In this document: positions 53,508 through 62,965 of the stretch, piece by piece
How positions within the stretch are numbered: the stretch's first letter is position 1
Layout of the letters: each line of letters starts with the position of its first letter
Assembly (NCBI RefSeq): GCF_017254835.1
Contig: NZ_JAFKCW010000001.1
Coordinates: forward strand, 1,040,964 to 1,104,963
Source of the DNA: Algoriphagus aestuariicola
Lineage (GTDB): Bacteria; Bacteroidota; Bacteroidia; Cytophagales; Cyclobacteriaceae
Length of the DNA stretch: 64,000 nt
Direction of reading: 5' to 3'
Notes under the pieces: model-generated
The model's database searches: none
The model's input: only the letters and a program-made list of their open reading frames with translations
Told to the model about the DNA's origin: nothing
Translations under genes and position numbers: made by a program

Positions 53508-56500
53508 AAACATTCCTGATCATCCTTCTTGCACTGACCGGATGGATAGCACCCGCGCAGTCCCGTCAAGCCGCAAAGGTGCACCTCTCTGGAACCGTGT
53601 TTTCCGACGAAGGACTCCCCCTCCCGGGAGCCCTGATCTACCTGATGGATACCGATTTCCGTGTGATTACCGACGGGGAAGGCGCGTTCCGTCTGGAGGC
53701 ACCAGCGGGAGATTACACGCTGACGGTTTCCTACATCGGCATGCAAACCCATCGCGCCGATGTTGTCCTCCCCTTGGATAAGCCGCTGCTTATTCGGCTG
53801 GAGCCGCAAGCCCTGGAGCTTGGGGCCGTGGAAATCGTGTCCACAGGCTACCAAACCCTCCCCAAAGAACGGGCGACGGGTTCCTTCGTCTTTTTGGGCA
53901 GCCAGCTGGTCCAGCGGAAAGTGAGTACCAACATCCTCGAACGGCTGGAGGACGTGACCTCGGGACTGATTTTCAACCGGGGGCCACAGGCCGCTGGCGA
54001 TCCCATCACCATCCGGGGCAGGAGTACCATCTACGCCAATTCCTCGCCCCTGATCATCGTGGACAATTTCCCCTACGACGGGCCCATCGAAAACATCAAC
54101 CCCAATGACGTGGCCAGCATATCCGTTCTCAAAGATGCGGCAGCCTCGTCCATCTGGGGAGCCAGGGCGGGCAACGGGGTGATCGTCATCACTACCCATC
54201 GCGGACGCACGGGGCAGCCCCTACAGGTGAGCCTCAATGCAAATGTGACCCTGACCGAGCCTCGGGATTTGGGCTATGTCCCCCAGATGTCCATATCGGA
54301 CTTTGTGGACATAGAGCAGTACCTCTTTGGCAGGAACTTTTACCGCAGTCAAGAAAACAATGCCAACAAGCCTGCCTTGTCTCCCGCGGTGGAAACGATG
54401 ATCGCATTGAGGGACGGCATGATCAGCCAGCAGGAGGCGGATGCCAGGATGGCCCTGTACCGGCAATCCGACATCAGGGGGGACATTGCCGACCATTACC
54501 TGCAACCGGCCCTCAACCAACAGTACTCCCTAAGCCTAACTGGGGGAGGGAAGGCCTCGGCCTACCAGATCTCACTGGGCTATGACCACAGCCGGGCGGA
54601 TATTGTCGGCAACGGCCGTTCCCGCTGGACCCTTGCCACGGGCAACAGCTGGAAAGCCTGGGACGATAGGCTGGAGGCGGGGATACAGGTCAACCTTGCC
54701 CACCAAAACTCCAGCACCACGACGGTATTGCCCAGCGGTTTTCCCTATGACCGCCTCTCGGATGAATCGGGCAGTCCCCTCGTGATCACCAATACCTATA
54801 GCACACGATACCTGGAATCGGTCAAAGACCAAGGACTGCTGGACTGGACCTACACTCCCTTGGATGAAATCAAGGGCCTCGACTACCAGACGGAGGCCTA
54901 TGACCTCCGGATCACACCCCACATCCGCTATGCTTTTGGAAGCCGTCTAAAGTTGGGTGTCTACTACCAGTTTTGGAGGAATCTGGGCAATACCGCCAAC
55001 CGGGATCCCCAATCGCTATTCTATACCCGGGACCAGATCAACAAATACACCCAGAGCGATGCAGACAAGGCTTTGTCCTACCCGGTACCGGTTGGGGATA
55101 TCCTTTCGGCCTCCCAGTCAGGTTCGTTTTCCCATACCTTCAGACCCCAGCTTGAGTATCAAAACAAGTGGAAAGAAAAGCACTTCCTGAACCTGCTTGC
55201 CGGAGCGGAGATTCGGGACTTGCAGGGCGAATACCACAGCACACGGTACTATGGCTATAGCGAAGACATGGGCACCAGCCTTCCCGTTGACAGGGTGGGG
55301 AGGTACCCCTTCTACTACAATCCCGGCCAGCAGGGAGCAATCCTTTCCGGGGATTCCCATGGCGGCAACACAGACCGTTTTGTGTCCTACTATGCGAATG
55401 TGGGCTATGACTTTGAGCACCGCTACTTTCTAACGGGCAGCATTAGAAAGGATCAGGCGAATATCTTCGGGGTGGAAGCCAACATGCGGGGCGTACCGCT
55501 CTGGTCGGTAGGAGGGGCTTGGATCATTTCCGAGGAGCTGTCCGCAGACAGGCCCAAGATGCCCTTTCTGAAACTGAGGCTCACCTACGGTTCAGCCGGA
55601 AACGTGGACAAAGGGCTCTCCGCGGCCGTGACGGCCCAGTACGTCAACTTCCAGTTTTACGACGTGCTTCCCAGCTTGGTGGGAGCGGTGATCGTCAATC
55701 CCCCCAATCCGGCATTGCGATGGGAAAAAGTCAACACCGCCAACCTGGCCCTGGACTTGGAAACCCAGAATGGATTTCTTTCCGCTTCGGCTGAATACTA
55801 CCGCAAGCATTCCAGGGACCTCTTGGGTGAATACTCCGTCCCTGCCTCGAGTGGCATGACTTCCTTTACCGGCAATTTTGCGGAAACCCAAGTCAGGGGA
55901 GTGGATCTGACGCTGTCGGCACGCTGGTTTCGGGGGGCTTTTGGCTGGACCTCGATCCTGCTTCACAGCAGCCTCGGGGAAGAGGTGCTGGACTTTGAGA
56001 AGAAGCCCACCGTCAACAACCTGCTTGCTACCGCATCAGGCCCCAGTGCGCAACCCATCGTAGGCCGTCCCCTCTATGGAATCTATACCTACGAATGGGC
56101 GGGATTGGATCCCCAGACCGGAAACCCCATGGGATACCTCAACGGGGAGCCCAGCATGGACTACCTGGGAATCTCCAGGGCTGCGACCATAGACAATCTC
56201 CAATATCATGGGCCCGCCAGACCGACAAGCTTTGGATCCCTGAGAAACGAGTTGTCCTACAGGGGCTTTGGCCTTTCGCTAAACATCTCCTACCGTTTGG
56301 GATACCACTACAAAAGAAAGTCCATCGATTATTTTACCCTGTTGAGAGGGGAGATTGGCCATGGGGATTTTGACAAGAGATGGCAAAATCTTGGAGACGA
56401 AGCACAGACGCAGATTCCATCCCTTCCTGCTACCGCAGATACCCGCAGGAATGCCTTCTATTCCAACTCCGCCATCTTGGTGGAGCGGGGCGACCATATC

Positions 56501-56698
56501 CGTCTGAACGACGTGCGCCTGTCCTATACCTGGGATAGGGGAAAGTATCCCGGACTTCCTTTTCGATCCCTTCAGGTTTATGGCTATGCGGGAAATCTCG
56601 GCCTGCTCTGGAAGGCTTCCAACGATAGCCTTGATCCCGATTTCCAAAGTTCCAAAGCCATGGGGACCTTTTCCTCTGGCCTCAAAATCGACTTCTGA
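53504..56698 (+). CDS. SusC/RagA-family TonB-dependent outer-membrane receptor
   Basis: 1064 residues: signal peptide, a carboxypeptidase-D-like beta-sandwich at ~25-102 (LSGTVFSDEGLPLPGALIYL), a plug with ITIRGRSTIYANSSPLIIVD and the signature SVLKDAAASSIWGARAGNGV at ~207-226, then a 22-strand barrel region to the terminal FSSGLKIDF. It imports a nutrient with its SusD partner. Coupled to the TlpA-like gene upstream. Substrate unknown. Confidence 0.95.
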   Translation: MKTFLIILLALTGWIAPAQSRQAAKVHLSGTVFSDEGLPLPGALIYLMDTDFRVITDGEGAFRLEAPAGDYTLTVSYIGMQTHRADVVLPLDKPLLIRLEPQALELGAVEIVSTGYQTLPKERATGSFVFLGSQLVQRKVSTNILERLEDVTSGLIFNRGPQAAGDPITIRGRSTIYANSSPLIIVDNFPYDGPIENINPNDVASISVLKDAAASSIWGARAGNGVIVITTHRGRTGQPLQVSLNANVTLTEPRDLGYVPQMSISDFVDIEQYLFGRNFYRSQENNANKPALSPAVETMIALRDGMISQQEADARMALYRQSDIRGDIADHYLQPALNQQYSLSLTGGGKASAYQISLGYDHSRADIVGNGRSRWTLATGNSWKAWDDRLEAGIQVNLAHQNSSTTTVLPSGFPYDRLSDESGSPLVITNTYSTRYLESVKDQGLLDWTYTPLDEIKGLDYQTEAYDLRITPHIRYAFGSRLKLGVYYQFWRNLGNTANRDPQSLFYTRDQINKYTQSDADKALSYPVPVGDILSASQSGSFSHTFRPQLEYQNKWKEKHFLNLLAGAEIRDLQGEYHSTRYYGYSEDMGTSLPVDRVGRYPFYYNPGQQGAILSGDSHGGNTDRFVSYYANVGYDFEHRYFLTGSIRKDQANIFGVEANMRGVPLWSVGGAWIISEELSADRPKMPFLKLRLTYGSAGNVDKGLSAAVTAQYVNFQFYDVLPSLVGAVIVNPPNPALRWEKVNTANLALDLETQNGFLSASAEYYRKHSRDLLGEYSVPASSGMTSFTGNFAETQVRGVDLTLSARWFRGAFGWTSILLHSSLGEEVLDFEKKPTVNNLLATASGPSAQPIVGRPLYGIYTYEWAGLDPQTGNPMGYLNGEPSMDYLGISRAATIDNLQYHGPARPTSFGSLRNELSYRGFGLSLNISYRLGYHYKRKSIDYFTLLRGEIGHGDFDKRWQNLGDEAQTQIPSLPATADTRRNAFYSNSAILVERGDHIRLNDVRLSYTWDRGKYPGLPFRSLQVYGYAGNLGLLWKASNDSLDPDFQSSKAMGTFSSGLKIDF

Positions 56699-56807
56699 AA
56701 CAAACAATCGGGGTAAAAGGAGGTGCTTTCTTCATAAGGTTAGTTGATAAACCCAAATATCCTCCCGGCGGGTGCTACCCGCCACCCCTTTTCAAAACGG
56801 CATAAAC

Positions 56808-58130
56808 ATGAAAAATCCAAACCAATTCATCCTTTCCCTGATGATCCTTTTCGTCACTATTTCCTGCGACGGTTTTTTGGAAGAAAAGCCCGAGAAATCC
56901 ATTCTGGTACCCAGCACGACCAAAGACATCCGTGCACTGTTGGACTATTACACTTCCCTCAATGCCAATGCCTTGGTCAGTTTCGTGCTTGCCGATGACT
57001 GGGAGACCAGCTCGGCAAACTGGGAGACCCTGAGCCCTTGGCAGCAAAATGCCTACCTCTGGCAGGAAGAAGTGTTCAACCCCGACGAGCGGTCCACGGA
57101 TTACGTACTCTTGCACAAGAAGATTTTCTATGCCAACGTCTCCCTGGAAGCCTTGAAGGACATGTCCGCGGAGGGCGAAGCGGGGGAGCTGATGGGAGAG
57201 GCCCTGTTTGTCCGGGCAATGGCCATGTACCAGCTCGGGCAGCTCTTTCTTCCCCATCCAGCCAACACCGCAAGTGGGGACATCAGGATCCCCTTCAAGT
57301 TTACCGCGGATATGGACGATCCGGGAAAATGGCTTGATGTTTCCGAACTGTTGGCAATCGCGGAGAAGGATCTGGAAGATGCCTATGGGCTGCTGCCGAA
57401 AAATGCCGCATATCCAAACCGTCCGGAAAAGATTACGGCGAAAGCCCTGCTTTCCAGCCTGTACCTGTACAGGGGCAACTATGGCCAGGCCTTGGAAGCT
57501 GCCAATGAAGTGATCGAATCAGGCCGGGCATTGATGGACTACAGTAAGCTTGATTCTGATGCGCCCTATCCCTTTGCGCTTTTCAACGAGGAAACGCTGT
57601 ATTATGGAGTGACCAGTAGCTTTTCCGTCACCGCCAGCTCCGCTACCTACATCAATCCTGTGCTTTACAGCCTGTATGGGGACAATGATCTGAGGAAAAA
57701 CCTGTTTTTTACTCTCGATGCGGAGGGGCTGCCTTTGTTCAAAGGGTCCTACCTGGGCGATTACAATCTGTTTTCCGGAATTAGCCTGTCAGAAGTTTTT
57801 CTGAACGGAGCGGAATCCGCTTTTCGTCTGGGCGATACACAGAATGGGACTGCGCTGCTGAAGGCATTGGCGGTGATGCGCTATTCGGATCGGGACCTGT
57901 GGCTGGAGGAGCAGGGAGAAATTGATTTGGAATCTGCTTTGGAGGAGAGAAGGAAGGAATTGGTGTTCCGCGGTACCCGCTGGTCGGACATGAAGCGGCT
58001 GGCAGCGAACGGGGAATTGACCCTGCCTTTGGCAAGGGAAATAGGAGGGACAGGCTACCTCCTGCAGGACATGGGGCAGTTTACATTGGCCTTGCCTGAC
58101 TTGGAATTTGGTCTGGAGGGGCTACACTAA
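56808..58130 (+). CDS. SusD/RagB-family outer-membrane lipoprotein
   Basis: 440 residues from ATG 56808, which opens directly on a lipoprotein signal (lipobox ISC, Cys20); an upstream in-frame ATG at 56772 would bury it. Helical SusD region EGEAGELMGEALFVRAMAMY and the C-terminal LEERRKELVFRGTRWSDMKR are diagnostic. Shorter than most SusD proteins. Partner of the SusC gene 109 bases upstream. It converges with minus-strand genes after its stop. Confidence 0.94.
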   Translation: MKNPNQFILSLMILFVTISCDGFLEEKPEKSILVPSTTKDIRALLDYYTSLNANALVSFVLADDWETSSANWETLSPWQQNAYLWQEEVFNPDERSTDYVLLHKKIFYANVSLEALKDMSAEGEAGELMGEALFVRAMAMYQLGQLFLPHPANTASGDIRIPFKFTADMDDPGKWLDVSELLAIAEKDLEDAYGLLPKNAAYPNRPEKITAKALLSSLYLYRGNYGQALEAANEVIESGRALMDYSKLDSDAPYPFALFNEETLYYGVTSSFSVTASSATYINPVLYSLYGDNDLRKNLFFTLDAEGLPLFKGSYLGDYNLFSGISLSEVFLNGAESAFRLGDTQNGTALLKALAVMRYSDRDLWLEEQGEIDLESALEERRKELVFRGTRWSDMKRLAANGELTLPLAREIGGTGYLLQDMGQFTLALPDLEFGLEGLH

Positions 58131-58156
58131 AAAAAAGCCCGGGAGCGACCCGGGCC
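58130..58156 (-). terminator. Rho-independent terminator for the minus-strand peptide gene
   Basis: GCCCGGG / CCCGGGC, 7-bp stem, five-base loop. The run of eight A on the plus strand is a T tail on the minus strand, so it ends transcription of the gene at 58175-58447. Confidence 0.85.
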
Positions 58157-58174
58157 CGATTGTTCAAGATCCAA

Positions 58175-58447
58175 TCAATTGGCGGGAGGGAGAGGGCCTC
58201 TTTTCACGAATTCCCTGTCTTCCCCAGGATTGATGGGATTGCCGTTGACGTCGTGCAGACATTCGACGTCCTCTTCTTCATCACAGGTATAGGTCGTCGG
58301 GCCGGGAGTGATCCCGGTGACGTTATACCACTGTCCGGCGGATTCACCATAGACATTCATTGCTGAATCCTTGGGTGAAAATGCCGCCGCCGCAAACGCT
58401 GCCAGCACAAAGGCCAGCAGCGGTAATCTCTTGGTTATTGCATTCAT
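58175..58447 (-). CDS. DUF6520-family small exported peptide
   Basis: 90 residues: an N-terminal signal/TM segment (LPLLAFVLAAFAAAAFSPKD), then a short mature part with GQWYNVTGITPGPTTYTCDE and two Cys spaced by EEEDVE, ending with Pro-rich LPPAN. It matches the DUF6520 plan and has a paralogue at 58793. Role unknown; such peptides occur near TlpA, SusCD and MauE genes in Bacteroidota. Confidence 0.75.
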   Translation of the reverse strand: MNAITKRLPLLAFVLAAFAAAAFSPKDSAMNVYGESAGQWYNVTGITPGPTTYTCDEEEDVECLHDVNGNPINPGEDREFVKRGPLPPAN

Positions 58448-58792
58448 GATTTCATTTGTTTGTGAGGGTTGTCCCTCGGTGAAACATAAAACAGGCGGTA
58501 CTCAGGACCTCCGGCGCGGGAGTCCCTTCCGTGGAAGTCATCCCTAGTAGGGAATCCCTCCAAGGACTTTGCGCCAGAGGCTGAACCGTCCGGGGTACCC
58601 CAGTCAGGGAGCCGGTTCCGCTCCCTGCACCGCCGAGAGTTAGCAGGCCTTTCAACTCCCTGCATTAGAAAGGGACGGTGCAATTTTGTTCTTTTCCATC
58701 TTGGGAATGACAAAGGCCAACATGAGGCCGATCTTGTATCTTTTCCCAATAGAAGCCCGCGGGAGATTAGGGCCTCACAATTTAAAACCCAC

Positions 58793-59074
58793 TCAATCGG
58801 CAGGGGGAAGAGTTCCCCTGATTACGAAGATTTTGTCTTCCCCATGATTGATCGGGTTGCCGTTGACGCCATCATAGAGACACACTGAGTCTTCGTGATC
58901 GTCGCAGGTGTAAGTAACTGGTCCGGGAGGAATTCCGGAAAGGGCGTACCATTGACCACCGGATTCTGCATAGTAATTCATTGCAGAATCTTTTGGTGAA
59001 AACGCCAGCGCTGCAAATGCCGCCAGCATAAAGGCCAGCAGGGGCATTTTATTCAATAATTTGTTCATAATCAT
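58793..59074 (-). CDS. DUF6520-family small exported peptide, paralogue
   Basis: 93 residues. Same plan as the 58175 peptide: signal/TM segment (MPLLAFMLAAFAALAFSPKD), then GQWYALSGIPPGPVTYTCDD, Cys pair around DHEDSV and Pro-rich end. About half the residues match its paralogue, so the pair arose by tandem duplication and kept the Cys. Confidence 0.75.
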   Translation of the reverse strand: MIMNKLLNKMPLLAFMLAAFAALAFSPKDSAMNYYAESGGQWYALSGIPPGPVTYTCDDHEDSVCLYDGVNGNPINHGEDKIFVIRGTLPPAD

Positions 59075-59388
59075 TGACCCTTTTTTAACCCATCAAAAAG
59101 GGACAAACCGTTTCATCCACCGCCTACTCTAATAAGGGTTTTCGGCATCGCCCTACAGGGAATTTATCAGCACCGGTCCGTCTCGAGCTCGGGTCGTTTC
59201 GAGGGATGAAGTTCCCAATGTCATTTTTTGCAGTCGGTACTTGCAAGGTTTTGACTGCGGAGCAGTGATCCCACCTCACTGCTCCATTTTTTTGACATTT
59301 TCACTAAGGATCTATTGATGTTCTGTCGGCTATTAGTTATATTTCTATATGAGAAGTTGAGAATCTCCCTTAAAGCCCTATCACCTCA

Positions 59389-59417
59389 AGCCCAAGAAGC
59401 CCTCTTGGGCTTTTTTT
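59389..59417 (+). terminator. Rho-independent terminator without an upstream gene
   Basis: AGCCCAAGA / TCTTGGGCT, 9-bp stem, five-base loop, followed by seven T. No plus-strand gene reads into it, so it may be left from a lost gene or end an untranslated transcript. Confidence 0.75.
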
Positions 59418-59419
59418 AC

Positions 59420-59770
59420 ATCGCGTGGTCAGTGCCTGCCTCGCCGCTAGGCGGGTCCCCACGGACCATCGGACCATTTGGCGTCACCGCTCCGTCCTCC
59501 AGCATTTTTTCTTCTGCTGTCACCATGTTTCCTGCGCCGGAGGCAATGGATTGGGTTTGTCTGATGCCAAGGGTTCCGCTGCGCTGCACCCCTGCCCGCC
59601 CGCCGTGGCGGGGCTACAAAGATTCCGCTCCTACGGAGCTGCTTCCAGTTGTCCTGCTTCACCAGACCCCGAAGGGGTCAAACTTCTAAATAACCGCGGG
59701 TGAAACCCGTGGCAATTCCCAAGGAAACTAAATCCCGACCCCGTAGGGAGTCGAACTGCTTCCCGCTGTC
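59420..59770. repeat. Cluster of short dispersed palindromes
   Basis: Several unit types common in Bacteroidota intergenic DNA lie side by side: CCCGCCGTGGCGGGG near 59598, TTCCGCTCCTACGGAGCT near 59625, GACCCCGAAGGGGTC near 59676, CGCGGGTGAAACCCGTGG near 59696, and GACCCCGTAGGGAGTC near 59739. No gene. Confidence 0.7.
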
Positions 59771-59871
59771 CTGCTTCTCACACGATTTTATCGAGGCCGG
59801 ACTATTTCCCAACAACTCACCACTCACTAATTACTACTTACCCCTGACCACTGCGACTGCCAACTATCATT

Positions 59872-60291
59872 TCAGCTTTCATACTTCATCTTTCTGCCTT
59901 CCATCCATACTCCGTAAACCGAAATACCAATCAATCCCAGATTCATCCAGAAATGCTCCGCCCATCCGAGACTCTCCAACACCCCGGCACAGTTACACGG
60001 CACCCTCGGAAAAGCTCCTGCCCAGATCAGCCCCACATAGGTAGTGAAGATGGTAAGGAGGAGGATGCTTGAGAGAAACCCCCACCATCTGGTGGCTGAA
60101 AAGAGCAGGAGCAGGGCAATCAGCAACTCGACTCCAGGAACTAAGTAGCTCAGCACTTCGGCAAGGTCGGGCGGGAAGGTCTGGTTGTGAAAGGCATTTC
60201 GACTGTCCCTAAAGCGGATCAGTTTGTCCAGTCCGGTATATCCAAAAACAAGTGTTAAAACTGAACTCAATACGGTATCCCATCCCTTCAT
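59872..60291 (-). CDS. MauE/DoxX-family redox-associated membrane protein
   Basis: 139 residues with four membrane segments (VLSSVLTLVFGYTGLDKLI; VLSYLVPGVELLIALLLLFS; FLSSILLLTIFTTYVGLIW; FWMNLGLIGISVYGVW). A Cys pair CNC lies in PRVPCNCAGVLESLGWAEH, typical for the MauE branch that works with periplasmic thioredoxin-like proteins. Nearby TlpA (51651) is a natural partner, though on the other strand. Confidence 0.85.
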   Translation of the reverse strand: MKGWDTVLSSVLTLVFGYTGLDKLIRFRDSRNAFHNQTFPPDLAEVLSYLVPGVELLIALLLLFSATRWWGFLSSILLLTIFTTYVGLIWAGAFPRVPCNCAGVLESLGWAEHFWMNLGLIGISVYGVWMEGRKMKYES

Positions 60292-60798
60292 AGCTCCGCG
60301 AATTAGTTATTCAAATTTCACGGCACAGTGAGGATTAAAACAATTCTTAGCTATATAAACCCCTTCTCAAGGTATAAACACCCCAAATAAAGGTACGGAT
60401 CCTCTATTTCCCAGTGCTTCATTTCGCTGATCCTCTAGACGATTTGAAATCCCAATCTTGAATCATAGGATCAGTAATCCGATTAAACAGCGACGGTCGG
60501 CTATTTGCATCAACTCATACGTCTGCTTGCTAAAGGCAGGACATTTCACATCTCACAAAAAAATATCAAGGGCTCAAACTGTCAAAAACCGTTACGCCTT
60601 TCCGTCTTTGTGAGAAAATAACTCCTGGAGAGGATTTGATATCCGGTCCAATTTTTTTTCGTGATTTTCAATCTCAACTATACCAAGGCTTAGCCTTAGG
60701 CTAGCATAAGCCGCAACTTTGGCGCTCATCCTATCTAAATTTAGAGGAAACTTCTCCATTCATCATTCGGCCTTGGTTATTCGATATTTTTATCATCT
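60292..60798. other. Intergenic, no gene recognised
   Basis: No convincing frame or structure up to the low-complexity tract at 60799. Confidence 0.5.
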
Positions 60799-60896
60799 CA
60801 GATTTCATACTTCATACTTCAAACTTCAAATTTCATACTTCATACTTCACACTTCATCCTTCATACTTCACACTTCACCCTTCAGGCTCCATCCTT
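60799..60896. repeat. Low-complexity tandem tract
   Basis: Imperfect repeats of a roughly 8-10-base unit like CATACTTCA / CACTTCAT cover about 100 bases. Not coding. Confidence 0.8.
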
Positions 60897-61100
60897 CTAG
60901 TTTTTCATCTGCCTACTGCCTACTCTCAACCTCCTAATTTTATATCCTACTCACTAAAAGAAAATAGTCAAATTATTTTTTCATTAATACAACTTATTTA
61001 TATTGAGTCGTTTGGAGCTCCAAAGCTGTACATAATCAGGCCTGTAATTGGTGGGTGATCATTTTTTTTGACTCGCCTAGAAAGTATCGTTTGTAATCCA

Positions 61101-61310
61101 ATGCTGAACAATAGAAAAACAATCTATGCTCAGGATATCATGATTTTCACTGGCAGAAGTAGATCTTATGCTTATAAAATTTTAAAGCAAGTGAAAGAGA
61201 GTGTGGGAAAGAAAAAGCATCACCTGATTACCATTCAGGAATTCGCCGATTTTCATCATATCACAGTCACTGAAATAGAAGAAGTGATCTTCTATAAACC
61301 CCGAAAATGA
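61101..61310 (+). CDS. Small HTH DNA-binding protein, 69 residues
   Basis: MLNNRKTIYAQDIMIFTGRS opens a short HTH that continues SYAYKILKQVKESVGKKKHH. The end (TIQEFADFHHITVTEIEEVI) matches small Bacteroidota proteins resembling excisionase-type or AlpA-type regulators. ATG 61101 is preferred over a TTG 11 codons earlier. No mobile-element genes are beside it. Confidence 0.7.
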   Translation: MLNNRKTIYAQDIMIFTGRSRSYAYKILKQVKESVGKKKHHLITIQEFADFHHITVTEIEEVIFYKPRK

Positions 61311-61640
61311 AAAGGACCTGCCTTTGAATTTGACAGATCCTTTGATTTGGAGGTTATCTCCGCCGGAATGACGATCCGGATTGTATGGCCTTTGTTCGGC
61401 TAAGAGTTAAGAAGTAAATACCAGGCTCCTAAGCATCCCCTTTTTGCACATTCAAGATGCTCGATTAGCCTTACTGGATACTCGTAATTGTTGTTGTAGG
61501 ACACTCACTGGTAATGCTGGTCATCAGTTTTTTTCCATGAGTCCTTTCCTTGTTCAACTTCTTGATTCTAAATCTCTTGATTGCTTCCATGCAATCGTTT
61601 CTTTCCTTCTGTGTTAGCATAGATCCTTGATTTGGTATGT
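61311..61640. other. Intergenic, no gene recognised
   Basis: No coding frame, terminator or repeat of note before the kinase gene. Confidence 0.5.
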
Positions 61641-62768
61641 ATGAAAACTATTTTTAATCACCTTGAAAATCAAATTGAGGGTACAGAAACCCTTCCTGAG
61701 GGTATAGTTCAGCTGAATGAGGGTACAGAGCGCATCTTTACGCTGATGAAAAATAGACCCAGCCTGGTCATTTGGTTGATCTGGATAGTTATTACAGGTG
61801 TTGATTTGATCATCAGACTTATAGGAGCAATCCCCTTGGCTTCTTTTCCTGCAATCTTGGTCAATTTCGCCGGTGGGGTTGCAATTAGCCAATTCCTGTT
61901 TTTTCATTTCCTGCCTCGGGTTTTTCTCAAAAAAAAGTGGCTTCTGGAATTTGTTCAGCTTATACTAATCCTGGTTGTATATATGCTGGCAAAGTATTTC
62001 ATCCTGATGCCAGGGCTTGTTGATGTGCCTTCTATTAGAGCTTTTTTCGGGAATGAGGCGACCCGGTTTTTTCATTTTTCTGTCTACATTATAGTCATTT
62101 GGTTCTTTTATATAGACGGAAAAAGACAGGAGCTTCATAAGAAAATGGAAGTCGAACACCTTAGACTGGAGACCGAGCACAAATCATCTCAGCTAAGCCA
62201 GCATTTTGTTCTCAATTGGATTAGCACATTCTTGATTGAGGTGAAAAATGTTTCCCCTGACCTAGCCCATAAACTTTCCAAGTTTACTGAAGTCCTGTCT
62301 TACAGTTACAAGGACCCAAATCATCCCAATTCCCTTGGTCAGGAAATCCGCGTGGTCAAAAGTTATCTTGAAAGCCAACAGTTTCGCTTCAAAGAAAAAC
62401 TTAACCTCAAATTTTCCATCAATCTAAGAGGCATAGATCCGGGTGAATTTCAGCTCCCGAAATGGATCTTGATGACTCTGGTGGAAAATGTCTTCAAACA
62501 TGGCAATTGCCTAAATTCCCTACATCCATGTTTGATTTCCATGGATATGTTTCCGGCTGAATACAAGGGCTATTCTTTTGCCATTTCCATTTCAAATGAT
62601 TTGAATAGGGCCGACCCAGTGAGACCATCCGGATTCGGAGTCAAAACTGTACGGCGGATTCTCAATTACTATTTCCAAGATCGATTTCAGCTTTTTACTG
62701 CTAAATCCGAAGCTGAATTCAACCTTTTCCTTCAAATTCATTACGGTCAAAACCATGCCAGTGTATAG
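61641..62768 (+). CDS. LytS-like histidine kinase, degenerate H-box
   Basis: 375 residues from ATG 61641. Four membrane segments (from LVIWLIWIVITGVDLIIRLI onward) and a cytosolic kinase-like region. The H-box reads SQLSQHFVLNWISTFLI instead of NPHFLFNxLNxL, keeping His but losing Pro and Phe; the N-box VENVFKHGNCL is kept. It may still be active or serve as a scaffold. It precedes a LytTR regulator by about 200 bases on the same strand. Confidence 0.85.
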   Translation: MKTIFNHLENQIEGTETLPEGIVQLNEGTERIFTLMKNRPSLVIWLIWIVITGVDLIIRLIGAIPLASFPAILVNFAGGVAISQFLFFHFLPRVFLKKKWLLEFVQLILILVVYMLAKYFILMPGLVDVPSIRAFFGNEATRFFHFSVYIIVIWFFYIDGKRQELHKKMEVEHLRLETEHKSSQLSQHFVLNWISTFLIEVKNVSPDLAHKLSKFTEVLSYSYKDPNHPNSLGQEIRVVKSYLESQQFRFKEKLNLKFSINLRGIDPGEFQLPKWILMTLVENVFKHGNCLNSLHPCLISMDMFPAEYKGYSFAISISNDLNRADPVRPSGFGVKTVRRILNYYFQDRFQLFTAKSEAEFNLFLQIHYGQNHASV

Positions 62769-62965
62769 GGAGATTTGTGCTTTTTGTTTGGTGTATCAGG
62801 ATCATATAAGAGGGTCTCCAGGTATTTTTGGTTGACCTTATTGATCAATTCTTTAACCCGTTTTATGCTTTAGGATCCCTAGTAGCCTGTCCCGTCCGCC
62901 GCAGCGGATTGGCTCGGAACAGGAATGCTCTTGCATTTGGCGGGTTTGACCTAACCCAGCTCAAT

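Noticed and set aside
54221-55966. Many long antisense frames inside the SusC gene
   Set aside because: Shadows caused by high GC in the real gene; none has start context or family motifs.
58444-58749. 101-codon frame between the DUF6520 peptides
   Set aside because: Arg/Gly/Ser-rich antisense-type text over palindromic DNA; no signal or motif.
60799-60937. Repeated CATACTTCA units considered as a CRISPR array
   Set aside because: Units are 8-10 bases, adjacent and without spacers, and no cas gene is present; low-complexity tract.
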